Source: Hemicentrotus pulcherrimus
Taxonomy: Eukaryota > Echinodermata > Echinoidea > Camarodonta > Strongylocentrotidae
NCBI GenBank assembly: GCA_003118195.1
Contig: BEXV01000258.1
Location: 144,859 to 163,649 of the forward strand
Length of the DNA: 18,791 nt
Direction: 5' to 3'
Shown: positions 9,976-18,791 of the stretch, piece by piece
How the letters are laid out: each line of letters starts with the position of its first letter
Position numbering within the stretch: position 1 is the first letter of the stretch
Notes under the pieces: generated by a model
The model's database searches: none
What the model was told of the DNA's origin: nothing
Seen by the model: only the letters and a program-made list of their open reading frames with translations
Program-made: the position numbers and the translations under genes

Positions 9976-10206
9976 GTCAGGTAGATTCCATGACGTTTGC
10001 TCCGGCGACAATTGCTCTGCTGTAAATTTCATACACTAATCGAATGGCTAACTTCAACCCTGGATTCAACACTATACCCTACCCTAAACCTAACCCTAAA
10101 CCTAACATAAAACCCTATTGAAACCCTAACCCTAACCCTACATCTTAGACGAAATAAAGCCCGGAGCAATTGTCGCAGGAGCAAATATCGTGTCACCGTC
10201 AGGTAG
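9976..10206. mobile_element. Foldback element with telomere-like core and 9-bp target duplication
   Basis: The direct repeat GTCAGGTAG occurs at 9976-9984 and 10198-10206 and encloses 213 bp. Just inside, the left arm (9996-10019, containing TTTGCTCC then GCGACAATTGCTC) is the reverse complement of the right arm (10162-10185) at 22 of 24 positions. Outside those arms the two ends are weakly related (CATGACG versus GACACGATA). The centre is (CCCTAA)-type repeat. No transposase is present. A 9-bp duplication would fit Mutator-like elements; an 8-bp reading would fit hAT. It has the size and structure of a non-autonomous DNA transposon. Confidence 0.8.
10072..10141. repeat. Interstitial telomere-like repeat (CCCTAA)n
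   Basis: Degenerate CCCTAA units (CCCTACCCTAAACCTAACCC, and later ACCCTAACCCTAACCCTA), interrupted by CATAAAACCCTATTGAAA. On the minus strand this is TTAGGG, the metazoan telomere unit. It is the interior of the foldback element at 9976-10206 and not a chromosome end, since ordinary sequence continues on both sides. It keeps one minus-strand frame open as an Arg/Val-rich ORF that should not be called a gene. Confidence 0.85.
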
Positions 10207-10542
10207 CCTTCTGACAACTTTTGTAAGGGTTCCCAGGAGCAACGTTGGCAGTCTCGTAGATCGTCATCTTATGCAATGTAAAAACACTAGAACATCCCCT
10301 CTTTTCAGTGTGTACAGTGTGCTAAGATCAACTTGTGGACCTATGTCCTCACATGAAATGTACATGTATCAACATTTTGATGCATCCCCCTCACCTGCTC
10401 TCAACTTCTCGAAGGGCTACGCCACCACGGAGCTGATAATTAAATTCCAAAGATGATAGGTATTGCATTGGAACGTGACCTCAGCACTTCAGAGACCCTA
10501 CTCACACTTAAGAAATGAAAGCATGATTGTGAATACACATAC

Positions 10543-10922
10543 GGCCTGTCTTCATCAGCTTGAGATTACCATATAGCCTGCTATTTCTGATTTTGGAAAT
10601 AATCCTGAGGTTACAAATCATGTCTTCATCAGCTCGCGACTCGACATCGAGACTTGAGCTCTGGAAATTAGCTCGAGATAATTTGCTCAGCATCCGCGCT
10701 AGTGCGAGTCTTCAGGCTGGCGAAGAAGAAACACCAGACAAATAGCTGGATATTTTGCCAAATAGCGGGATATCTAGCCCCAGATATCTTGGGATGATTA
10801 TCTCGACCAAATATCCTGCTAATTGCAACTTCATGCTGATGAAGATACAACTTAACTGGATGATCGGGATAGTTGAAATGGCAGGATATTTGGCAACCTT
10901 GAGCAGATGAAGTCTGCCTTGA
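10543..10922. mobile_element. Foldback (MITE-like) element, copy B, rearranged
   Basis: It starts with GGCCTGTCTTCATCAGCT (10543-10560), the same terminus as copy A at 1951-1969. A second copy of the inner half of that terminus sits at 10621-10634, and inverted versions at about 10835-10846 (CTGATGAAGAT) and 10903-10920. The interior has several GGATATTTGG / CCAAATATCC modules, and 10801-10828 matches the inverted copy A at 25 of 28 positions. The extra internal ends suggest nested or rearranged copies. Exact boundaries are uncertain, with no clear target duplication. Confidence 0.65.
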
Positions 10923-11940
10923 TAGAGGTGTTCAAGGAGGATGAGCCCTGTAGGCATTTCAACAGAACTGGAAATATTTTTGTTAAAAAGAACAAAATTA
11001 TTATATCCAGGGTATTTGCTAGAGTGCCTCCCATTCGCTGAGAGGCTGTCACATGACAGTTGACACTCAACCCATTGCCTTTGTGAACCACCATGGCTCC
11101 TGTTTTAAACCAATGGGAATTAAAGAATTCAGAAGTCACTGGGATAATAACCTGTTACATGCACAAGCACGCAAAATAAACATTCTTCCCACTGCGTAAC
11201 CATTGATTGTATTGTCTTAATAGCGGTTAGCGGCACACATTTGAAGTGGAACTAACTAAAAGAGAAAAAGGCATGAAATACATGTAGCACATACCCTCAA
11301 AATCTATATCACAAAGATTGAATATACATATGTACAGATGATTTCCCTTGTGTAAAAATATTCCATTCTCAGCCTGTGGCCTTAGTGTAATATCACATCA
11401 CTCAGTAAATTCTAGGTTCATATAATTTGTTTTTTTTAAATGGCTCTAGTATTTTAAGCATCGTGATTGATCAATACGCATCAGAAGGCATGCACAAATT
11501 TTTGATGCATGCCCAAAAGAGCGCAAAAAAAAGTTACATCGCCATTACCATGGATATCCAGCGCGTACGTGTAGTTCGCTCATCGAGTGCATTGTACACT
11601 CCATCCATGATCTATCCCCAGCACAGCATACGTGGAGCTTAGCTAGAGCTAGAGCGGGGTATTATGAGAAAGCAAATTTTTATTTTACTTTTGCCTTGGA
11701 TTCGGGCCTGTTTTGACTGTTGGATTTTATAATGAAGCCCAGAATTTCAGCTGTCTAATGTAGACTTGATCGTCTCTAGACCCCCTATGGATTTTATTTT
11801 TACTCAAGGCAATAAAACCCATGGACTTTTTGGTAAGCCTGCAAAGTCTTAGTCAAGAACCAACATAACTCCAGATCTAACTCTCGTAGACTCTAACTTA
11901 AGGTCTAAACTTTTGTTTGTTTTGATTTATGTTGCTATTT

Positions 11941-12134
11941 TATAAAACAAATAATGCACTCGACCCTGTTGTGCGAAACGTAAATGCAGTGTACGCTCGG
12001 TTTCTTCAGATGGTGCGCGCTGTAAACTCACCCGCAAGCGGCTCGTTGCACAGAGCGGCACCAATCTAAAGAAACCTCGCGTGTACTGCATTCACCGCTA
12101 TTGCACACTGGGCCGTGCGTTCTTTGTATAATAA
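11941..12134. mobile_element. 194-bp long-hairpin foldback element
   Basis: The two halves are inverted copies. The left core at 11983-12016 (AATGCAGTGTACGC, then GGTTTCTTCAGATGGTGC) pairs with the right core at 12058-12092 at about 29 of 35 positions, and weaker pairing continues outward to TATAAAACAAA on the left and TTTGTATAATA on the right. A GC-rich loop of about 40 bp lies between. There is no coding sequence. A consensus-like minus-strand splice donor (CGG/GTGAGT, near 12026) falls in the loop. Possible TA or TTA flanks are too short to call. Confidence 0.65.
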
Positions 12135-12357
12135 GGAACTCCTTATCATTCCATACTTGTACATACTTGTGTATTTTAATAGCACATGTGCACTAAATGG
12201 AGCGATCAACATTCTTTTGGGATGCTCATTATTACAGCACTTCAAATGTGGATGTGAAAAGTATATATGGGGCATTCAAAAGGTTTATCTGAAGATAAGA
12301 CAAGGACTAACACAGGGATTAAATGTAGATCCAATGGTGTTGTTTGACTGACCTTCA

Positions 12358-12544
12358 GAGGCTCGTTCAGATATGACACCGAAAATGCTACTCAGCCGCT
12401 GCTGCTGGGTTTCTTACGGTGAATATGCGCATATTCACTAAGCACTGTGTTATAAGATAGGAAACTTAAAGTGTATTGCATTTTATGTCATCGGAAGAAA
12501 AAAAACGGCAGCGGTTTTGCCGCATCATATCTGAACAAGGCTCG
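12358..12544. mobile_element. Short element with TTCAGATATGA inverted ends and central palindrome
   Basis: The left end TTCAGATATGA begins at 12366 and the right end TCATATCTGAA finishes near 12535; these are perfect inverses over 11 bases. They are flanked by GAGGCTCG (12358-12365) and AAGGCTCG (12537-12544), a possible 8-bp target duplication with one mismatch. Inside are GC-rich blocks CAGCCGCTGCTG and CGGCAGCGGTTTTGCCG that are partly inverted, and a perfect 20-bp palindrome at 12419-12438. An 8-bp duplication would suggest a hAT-like MITE, which is inference. Confidence 0.65.
12419..12438. repeat. Perfect 20-bp palindrome GTGAATATGCGCATATTCAC
   Basis: Every base pairs with its partner in the reverse complement. 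It lies near the middle of the foldback element at 12358-12544 and could extrude as a cruciform tip. Confidence 0.9.
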
Positions 12545-13802
12545 TGAATAAATCGGTTAAGAAATCTTGGTAGCGTCTTTTGTCCCTATCATTGGACAGA
12601 CAAACAGACAAGAATAACTTGTCAGAAATTACATAATGACTTCTTGATTTGAGTTTTCAATGGTTATTTAAATTATCTTGCCAGCCCTTGGTTGAATTGC
12701 GTAATGGTAGGAGACACTGCCACCGATTTCAGGGAAAATAGATTACTTGATTACACCCAAAGCAAACTCTAGTCTAGAAAAGTACCGTACAGGCATACAT
12801 AAAGCTAGGACTGGATTTTAACAGAACACTAATGCAGTACTTACAAAATTAGTTTTCCAATAGAAAATCATTTAAGATCAAAATACAAGAATAACATTTT
12901 CCAAACTTCTTACACTCAAAGCTTTGTTTCCTGAAGTCTTGTTTACTATCTAATTTCAAATTTTACTTCCATGAATAATTATAGTAGACTTGATTTCAAT
13001 ATCAGATTGAATTAAGTAAACAATCTTCATCATATTGACTCTTTTCTAATCTTCAGTAGATGTAGACAAACTTTCTGAACTATCAAAAAAGGTCAATACA
13101 CGAGACATGGGTAAACTAAATGTTGTTTGGAGTACATGTAGTTTCTTCAGTTCTTCAGTGTTGTTTTTTTGCCATTGATACAATCTGAAACAAATCCTAA
13201 CCAGGACAACGGTATAGAGTTCTGACAGAATAAAACATTCTTCCAATTCATAATACATGTACATGTATATAAAACATTTCTATGGCATGTACAAAACTAG
13301 CAATGTAATTGCAACAGGGTTGAGCTCAATTAAATTCAACTATATTGAGATATATTGTCTGTTGATATTTTAAGAAACACATGTGAAGTTGATGTGAATG
13401 TCTTGTACGCACATGCTTGCAATCCTGGATGTGTACGTGCATCAACTAAATGTCATCTCCCAACCTCTACGTGATTGATGGACTAGGAATAACAGAGTAG
13501 TTGCGTTACTCGATACTTGGCCATTCACCAATCTTTGATCAGACACTAAACTACTCGCCTAGACATCACAAGTACAATAAAAAAAAATAACAAATCTATT
13601 ACACGCTCACGTCTACATGTGCATGTACCTGTACATGTAGGTCAAATAGACACAAGCCGGGCAGGTCAAAAACTTTCCGCTCTCATTAAACCGTGTCTAT
13701 CCCATACTGTAAGGTCTCCATTGCATAACATGAGAATTCTTACAGCCCAGACATAGTATCCTCGTACATGTACATGCACACATGTGGGTTCATGCACATG
13801 TT

Positions 13803-14060
13803 CAGATTTCAAATTTAATGCAGTGGATTTCATGGAGCAGTTAATCTTAAAGAACATTAAATCAATTTGTGATGAAAGGGCAACTACAGCGGAAGAATAT
13901 TTTAATATATTTGCTGAAGAAGATTTAATTAGCAGATTTCAACACAGTGGATTAAAACAACTACAACTAGAAGCAGTGAATATGAGATCTTTTAATCAAT
14001 ATGAGATAAAAGGGCAACTAAGGCAGGATATTTTAATACAATTGCTGGTGGAAATTGCCA
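13803..14060. repeat. Two-copy tandem duplication of about 130 bp
   Basis: Copy 1 (13803-13932) and copy 2 (13933 to about 14060) both start with CAGATTTCAA and CAGTGGATT, and later share AAAGGGCAACTA, AGGCAGGATATTTTAATA (GCGGAAGAATATTTTAATA in copy 1) and TTGCTG. The offset drifts from 130 to 134 bp, so the copies fall in different reading frames. The 126-codon open frame at 13784-14164 spans them and is therefore unlikely to be protein-coding. Confidence 0.75.
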
Positions 14061-15453
14061 GCAATTCTTCCTCCATTTTCTTAGAATTTGCTAGTATCCT
14101 CATACCTGCATACTTCTCAATGCCAATGGTTTACAGGTACATGTACACTCACTTGAAGTGTTAAATAATCTTAAATTGAATCACCAATACCGTGCAAAAA
14201 CCCAAAGCCTGAACCCATACCAAAAGTATAATGAAATAATGAATATTTGACAATTTAACTTCCATTTATTTTGAACTTTTCAACCATGAATTAGAGCGTA
14301 CTATAGTACAGCATTCTACTTCACAACTGTATGCAGGGCGAAAAACATACTTCTTTTATTGTAGCATGAAAGCAATATTGTGTTAAATTTTCATATTGTT
14401 GAGAGTAAAGATCTAGACACCAATAAATCACTTAGCGAAGACTCCCCCCACCCTTCTAAATCATATTTGCAAGTCAGACAGCATTTAAATAACATTTTAC
14501 ATATCAAAGAATAAAAAAGGCTTGATCAGCAAATATCCCATCTATTCAAATTGTACAGATCTCTGCTTTACTATGCAGAGGGTTTTTTACAGCGAGCACA
14601 CAATGGCTCCTAATACAGCTGGACTTTGTGAATAATTGCTGAATTTTGCAGGTTTAGCAAATAAGTCAATAGCATGGAACGGAAAACCCAGTCTGATGAC
14701 AAGGCACAATATATGTATTTCAGGTTAGGAAGCACGTACATGTACACATGTGGGATTTTAGTATTCTAGTCATTATCTGTTACTTCAGGTAGCACATGGC
14801 TCTGATGTACAGTGGCAATGGACTACCAAACTACAATAGTGGGTATTAATAACCCTTGCCCAAAATTATGTGGGTTTTTTTTTCAGAACAGGGCTTACTG
14901 AACAAAGGGGCAGGTTTTTTGTTAGCCCTATTTGCTAACTTGCCCAGGACAACCACCGGCAAGTGAATATTTAGATCATACTTGGGCAAAAAGGGAGGGG
15001 CATTGCTTCAAATGTTCAGATGTAAAACCCTGAAATATCAATTCTAATTTAATGTTAATTCATTGCTCATTTTATCTTAAATTTCTTGTAATCAATTTTA
15101 TTTCTTCATGTAAAATTTACATGGTAAAAAAGAATGGTTTGGTTTCAGAAAACACAACAGCTCATACTTGAAGAAAGACAAACAGTTTACATTTACAGTA
15201 CAAAAAATATTTCTGATTAAATTTAAATATCTATAGTAGATGCCTTATGCAGCTGAAGAAAGTACAGTAATAATTCTGAACTGCATGCAACCATCTCTCT
15301 TCGAGGGACTTCCTTCCACATGAAGGTATGATGATGAAGACTAGACACACACGTAAGGGACCCTAGCTGGTCTGGATGCCAGTGAGTGACGTCAGGAGAG
15401 ACTAAGCTCATTCAACTACGTCATCTCACACACCTCCTACTACGTCAGTCAGT

Positions 15454-15935
15454 CACAATGTCACTTTCTCTAGTGATTACATTACTACTACTACTACCAA
15501 TTCCTATTTAAGGTTAAAATTAGATGTACCGGTACATGTATACTGCATTGAGCATTTGAATATATGGAACAAGATTATACATTGTAATCATACTCAGAAA
15601 TAAGAATTTTCATCACAATGTCACTTTCTATAGTGATTACATTACAATTACTACTACTACCAATTCCAATTTAGAGTTAAAATTAGACTGCATTGAGCAA
15701 TTAAATATTTGCATCAAGAATATATACACTCTAATCATAGTCAGGAAATTCAGAATATTGCTCTTTCTACATCAATCATAATGGCATTTTTCCCTCGTGA
15801 TTACAATTACTACTACTACCAATTCCTATTCAGGGTTAAAATTGGATACTGCATTGTGTATGTGAATATTTGTTACAAGATTATATACATGTACACCTGT
15901 GCATTGTTGTAATCATAGTCAAGAGATTCAGTAGA
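15454..15935. repeat. Three-copy tandem repeat, unit about 160 bp
   Basis: Three consecutive units each run GTGATTACA, ACTACTACTACCAATTCC, GTTAAAAT, ACTGCATTG, then a variable AT-rich part and TAATCATA(C/G)TCA. The GTGATTAC words start at 15473, 15633 and 15797, so the spacing is 160 and 164 bp. The first two units also share CACAATGTCACTTTCT (from 15454 and 15614). Units differ by substitutions and a TACATGTA-containing insertion in the first. No coding potential; a short satellite-like array. Confidence 0.85.
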
Positions 15936-16903
15936 ACAGTTTCCAATGGTCCTTGTAGAATGGCATGCATTAACTTTTCATCTGCATGAAAATTTGCCAA
16001 TTTTCTACTTAATTGAAACATGCGGGCAAGCAATATTCATTTCCACAGAATATGTATTTATTTTCTTTTATTTTAATATGCTGTATTTTTCTTCAACCTT
16101 TGTTATTTATTTGTATGTTGTTGTTTTTTCTGTTTCATCCCGTTTGATTTTATTTGTTGTTTTTATCACATTATACCTAGGGACATCAATAATTAATCCT
16201 TTAACACAAACTAAATGAAGTATTATTGATAGTGAAAATCTAGACACATGTATGTCAATTTCATTATGTAAATGTTAGTAAACAAATCCAAACTGTACAC
16301 ATTTATGCAAGGCTGCAAGTAGAAAACAATAACCAGATCCTACAGGGACCATCACAATATTTCTGGCAAGAAATGGTAATTTAATAGGCCTATGTGTACA
16401 TCACCCCATAACCTGTATGAAATAATAGCTCTTGATGAATGAAGTGCTTACACATCACTCAAACCATTCCTTTCCATTTATAAACAAAATGTTGGATGGG
16501 CCATTACACCTCCAAGAAGAATGATTTACGGCTCCCTCAAGTTCAGAGAGCACCACCATATAAGGCTAGAATTGCACTTGAGAAAACTCCAGGATCCCGA
16601 GGCCCTAAATGCTCCAGTATCCATGCCATTCACAAGAGAGAGAAATGTGATCCATATTGATAACAGATACCCCTTCGGCCCCCATCGGACATCCCCTCCT
16701 GGTCCTAACCCTTTGTTCAATTTACCTTTCTGACCTCCGCATCCTGACCTCCCCATCCTGACCCTTGCTGAGGTGTAATAAGAGACAGATACACCCTCAC
16801 TTATTCACAACATTCCTTTTTAAATCTTGATACCAACCCTGCAGCTGTATGCACTTGAATGCAACACATACTGAATTAGCAGTATCAAAACGGCTTCTTA
16901 CAT

Positions 16904-17000
16904 AATCAGATCAGGATTCCTACTGGCAGTTAGAGTTATATTGCATTTAATCAGATCATGATTTATACTGGCAGTACGAGATAAAGTGTATTGCATAAAT
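16904..17000. repeat. Two-copy tandem duplication of about 45-50 bp
   Basis: AATCAGATCAGGATT and AATCAGATCATGATT start at 16904 and 16949. Each is followed by TACTGGCAGT, an AGAG/GAGATA stretch and TTGCAT. The second copy runs into the octamer palindrome at 16999-17014. Confidence 0.75.
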
Positions 17001-17014
17001 TTGCATATGCAAAT
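16999..17014. promoter_or_regulatory. POU octamer palindrome ATTTGCATATGCAAAT
   Basis: A perfect 16-bp palindrome made of two overlapping octamers, ATTTGCAT and ATGCAAAT, the recognition sequence of Oct/POU-domain factors. It is directly followed by GAG. Function is inferred from the motif only; AT-rich DNA will produce such words occasionally. Confidence 0.35.
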
Positions 17015-17436
17015 GAGATCGGGTGAACCAACTGATTTCAAGAGGCTGTTTCGTTACATTTTGTAAAATGACTCAAAACCAAAGGATTGGCACGTTTACA
17101 TTGAGCAGTAATGACCTACATGTAGGACCTAGGTATAATGCATTCGTAGGGCCTAATGTCTGCCCCTGAAATACTACCAAATACCACGATGATCCCTATT
17201 CACTGTGTGTTTGCAGAGGACACATATTTTAGAAGCTCATTACTTAAGAAGCAAAAGTTACTATTTACGTAACTTCAGAATACAATTAAGTCTGCTATTA
17301 TTAAACCAGATACGCAGTGCAACACAATGCATACAGTTAGTCTAGTCTCATCATTCAGGTGGCATTGTTATCCATTGATCCTAGTCCGAGAGAAAGGATT
17401 GTTTATTGATTTTTAAGTTTTTAACGGACAGCGGTC

Positions 17437-17450
17437 AGGTCACCTGACCT
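17437..17450. promoter_or_regulatory. Inverted AGGTCA half-sites with 2-bp spacer
   Basis: AGGTCA at 17437-17442 and TGACCT at 17445-17450 form a perfect inverted pair of nuclear-receptor half-sites separated by CC. Receptor binding is inference; two-base spacing is less usual than one or three. Confidence 0.3.
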
Positions 17451-17683
17451 TCTTCTCAAGGGCATGTATACAACATATAGAACAAGGCAAAGTTTATAAT
17501 TAGAGCAGGGTTTCCTGAGAGTGAGATCTACGCCTGACCATACATGTAATTACGAGACTAGCCTCTTTTTAAGGCATACAGGTGTAAGCAGTGTTTCCAT
17601 GCGCGTGTTTAACAAAAAAGTGTTACATGTATATCACAAGAATTTCATGTGATGATAACACATTTGCTCCAGTCCATTTCTTT

Positions 17684-17698
17684 AAAAAAAAAAAAAAA
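17684..17698. repeat. 15-base A homopolymer
   Basis: An uninterrupted A run with no adjoining retroposon-like sequence or target duplication that I can see. Confidence 0.9.
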
Positions 17699-18791
17699 TT
17701 CATAGATAATATAATCCACTTTTAGTCCAGTTATGGTTGGGGATAAGGTCCAAGGTTGAAGTTATTGGATTAGTGTTATACATGTACATTCAACTGCAGA
17801 GCAATCGTGACTGAAGCTATGTTATGAGTGTATTTACTCATAATTCCTTCTACACATTGCTCAAGGGTAGAAACCCTTACCTACACTGTATATACATGTA
17901 GATGATCAAATTCATACAGTGATAGAAAGAAAAAATATCAGTTTAGATTACAGGTAGTTCAGAATAATTGTTTAATATTTGACTTCCTGAAAGTTACAAT
18001 TCTAAGGTGAGCTTCAACATGCACAGGGAGGGGAGGGGGGGTATATACATAATACATGGTACGTGTAGCTGTCGTAGAGCCACATGATAACCATTCACCA
18101 ATTTAGATCCTTTGAAAATTAGCCATATCCACCAAATAAGACCATGGAATATCCAGGCTTTGATAATGTATGCAAGAGAAAAATGATGCACCTGTCACAG
18201 GTGTAGCCCTTTACCCTGGCTACTACATGTTATGTACATGTGCAGTGTGGCCACTAAAGTTGAATGCAATGTTCGCTTAACAGTTAACATGTTCTAGTCC
18301 TTTACCTATCAAAATTCCTACTCAATGCTGCAGCGTTACATAATGTACATGTACCCTGTACATGATAAGATATCAACAAGCCAGGATAGACACATTCAGG
18401 CTATTATAATTTTTTTAATAAAAGACAGGTCCTACAGTTGTGCAGGCAGATTACAAATTAGCCCCAAGTGCACGCACATGGACATTCATACAGGTCTCGA
18501 TGGCTCATGACTGTAACCTTCTATAATACCTGGCCAGTACCAAAAGCCAGGCCTATGCTACAGTATACTCAGACAATGTGTGTCCTGACAGGTTGTGTAG
18601 CCAGACAGATGATTTAAAACTGTAACTTGAGGGAAGCAAATATTTTATAAATCTTTTAAGACTTATGTTAGACAATATTACAAAGGATAAATATTTATAA
18701 ACGGTTAGTGATATTTGATGCCTGCATTTTGTAAAATCCAAACAAAAAAGTGGTGGCTTAATTTTAGTTAAGTGACTGGCCACATGACCCC

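Larger units (their letters stand above)
8134..18791. other. CLUH 5' UTR intron and upstream region, no coding exon recognised
   Basis: This 10.7 kb lies upstream of the CLUH start codon. At least its left part must be a 5' UTR intron, because of the acceptor at 8134-8135. Every ORF longer than about 60 codons on either strand either falls in a repeat or has no family features that I recognise. Minus-strand donor-like sequences that could close a first exon are CAG/GTGAGG (junction 10395/10394), CGG/GTGAGT (near 12026), CAG/GTATGA (near 14105) and TAG/GTAAGG (near 17881); none can be preferred. The repeats in it are listed separately. I see nothing in the long stretches 8720-9970, 12550-13800, 14070-15450 and 17460-18791 beyond AT-rich sequence, short homopolymers and TACATGTA motifs. 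Confidence 0.6.

Noticed and set aside
10072..10141. True telomere or chromosome end
   Set aside because: The units are degenerate, only about 70 bp long, enclosed by inverted arms and followed by 8.6 kb of ordinary sequence.
10029..10217. 62-codon minus-strand ORF rich in Arg and Val
   Set aside because: Its repetitive composition is a translation of the telomere-like repeat inside the foldback element.
14850..14990. Inverted CTTGCCC / GGGCAAG words suggesting another foldback element
   Set aside because: Pairing does not extend beyond about 8 bases, and no ends or duplication are seen.
15454..15935. CRISPR-like array
   Set aside because: Units are about 160 bp, diverged and contiguous, with no short constant repeat and spacer pattern; the window is eukaryotic.
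15946..16218. 90-codon ORF rich in Phe, Tyr and Val, like a membrane protein
   Set aside because: The hydrophobicity follows from T-rich DNA; no start context, splice signals or similarity support it.
16521..16756. Overlapping ORFs on both strands, the plus one starting MIYGSLKFREHHH
   Set aside because: Short, no domain, open on both strands; no splice signals consistent with an exon.

Overview
This is a eukaryotic, intron-rich, AT-rich window, most likely from a marine invertebrate and probably an echinoderm (a sea urchin is my best guess). Reasons: long introns with canonical GT-AG sites, a recognisable animal gene, many small foldback/MITE-like repeats, and a very high density of the palindrome TACATGTA, a habit I associate with sea urchin and some other marine invertebrate genomes. 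The taxon is inference.

The only gene I can support is the 5' part of CLUH (clustered mitochondria protein homolog; Drosophila clueless, yeast Clu1), on the minus strand. Three coding exons are visible, read right to left: 8091-7747 (start codon, acidic N-terminus), 4025-3854 and 341-207 (together the ubiquitin-like CLU_N domain). They are joined by a phase 0 intron of 3,721 bp and a phase 1 intron of 3,512 bp, and give about 217 residues, roughly a sixth of a full-length CLUH. The rest of the gene lies beyond position 1. A strong acceptor at 8134-8135 shows that the 5' UTR is split, so the first exon and promoter lie further right and were not located.

The region right of 8134 (10.7 kb) shows no convincing protein-coding exon. 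It holds dispersed and tandem repeats: a 213-bp foldback element with a telomere-like core and a 9-bp target duplication (9976-10206), a second copy of a foldback family also seen in intron 2 (10543-10922 and 1947-2233), two adjacent foldback elements (11941-12134 and 12358-12544), a tandem duplication that makes a false ORF (13803-14060), a three-copy repeat of about 160 bp (15454-15935), and a 45-bp duplication ending at a POU-octamer palindrome (16904-17014).

Intron 1 carries a GA-rich minisatellite that may be split by an insertion, an AT-rich low-complexity tract and a MITE (7540-7688). Nothing resembles a multi-gene system. The most interesting material is the collection of unrelated palindromic elements around one housekeeping gene, above all the telomere-core element.
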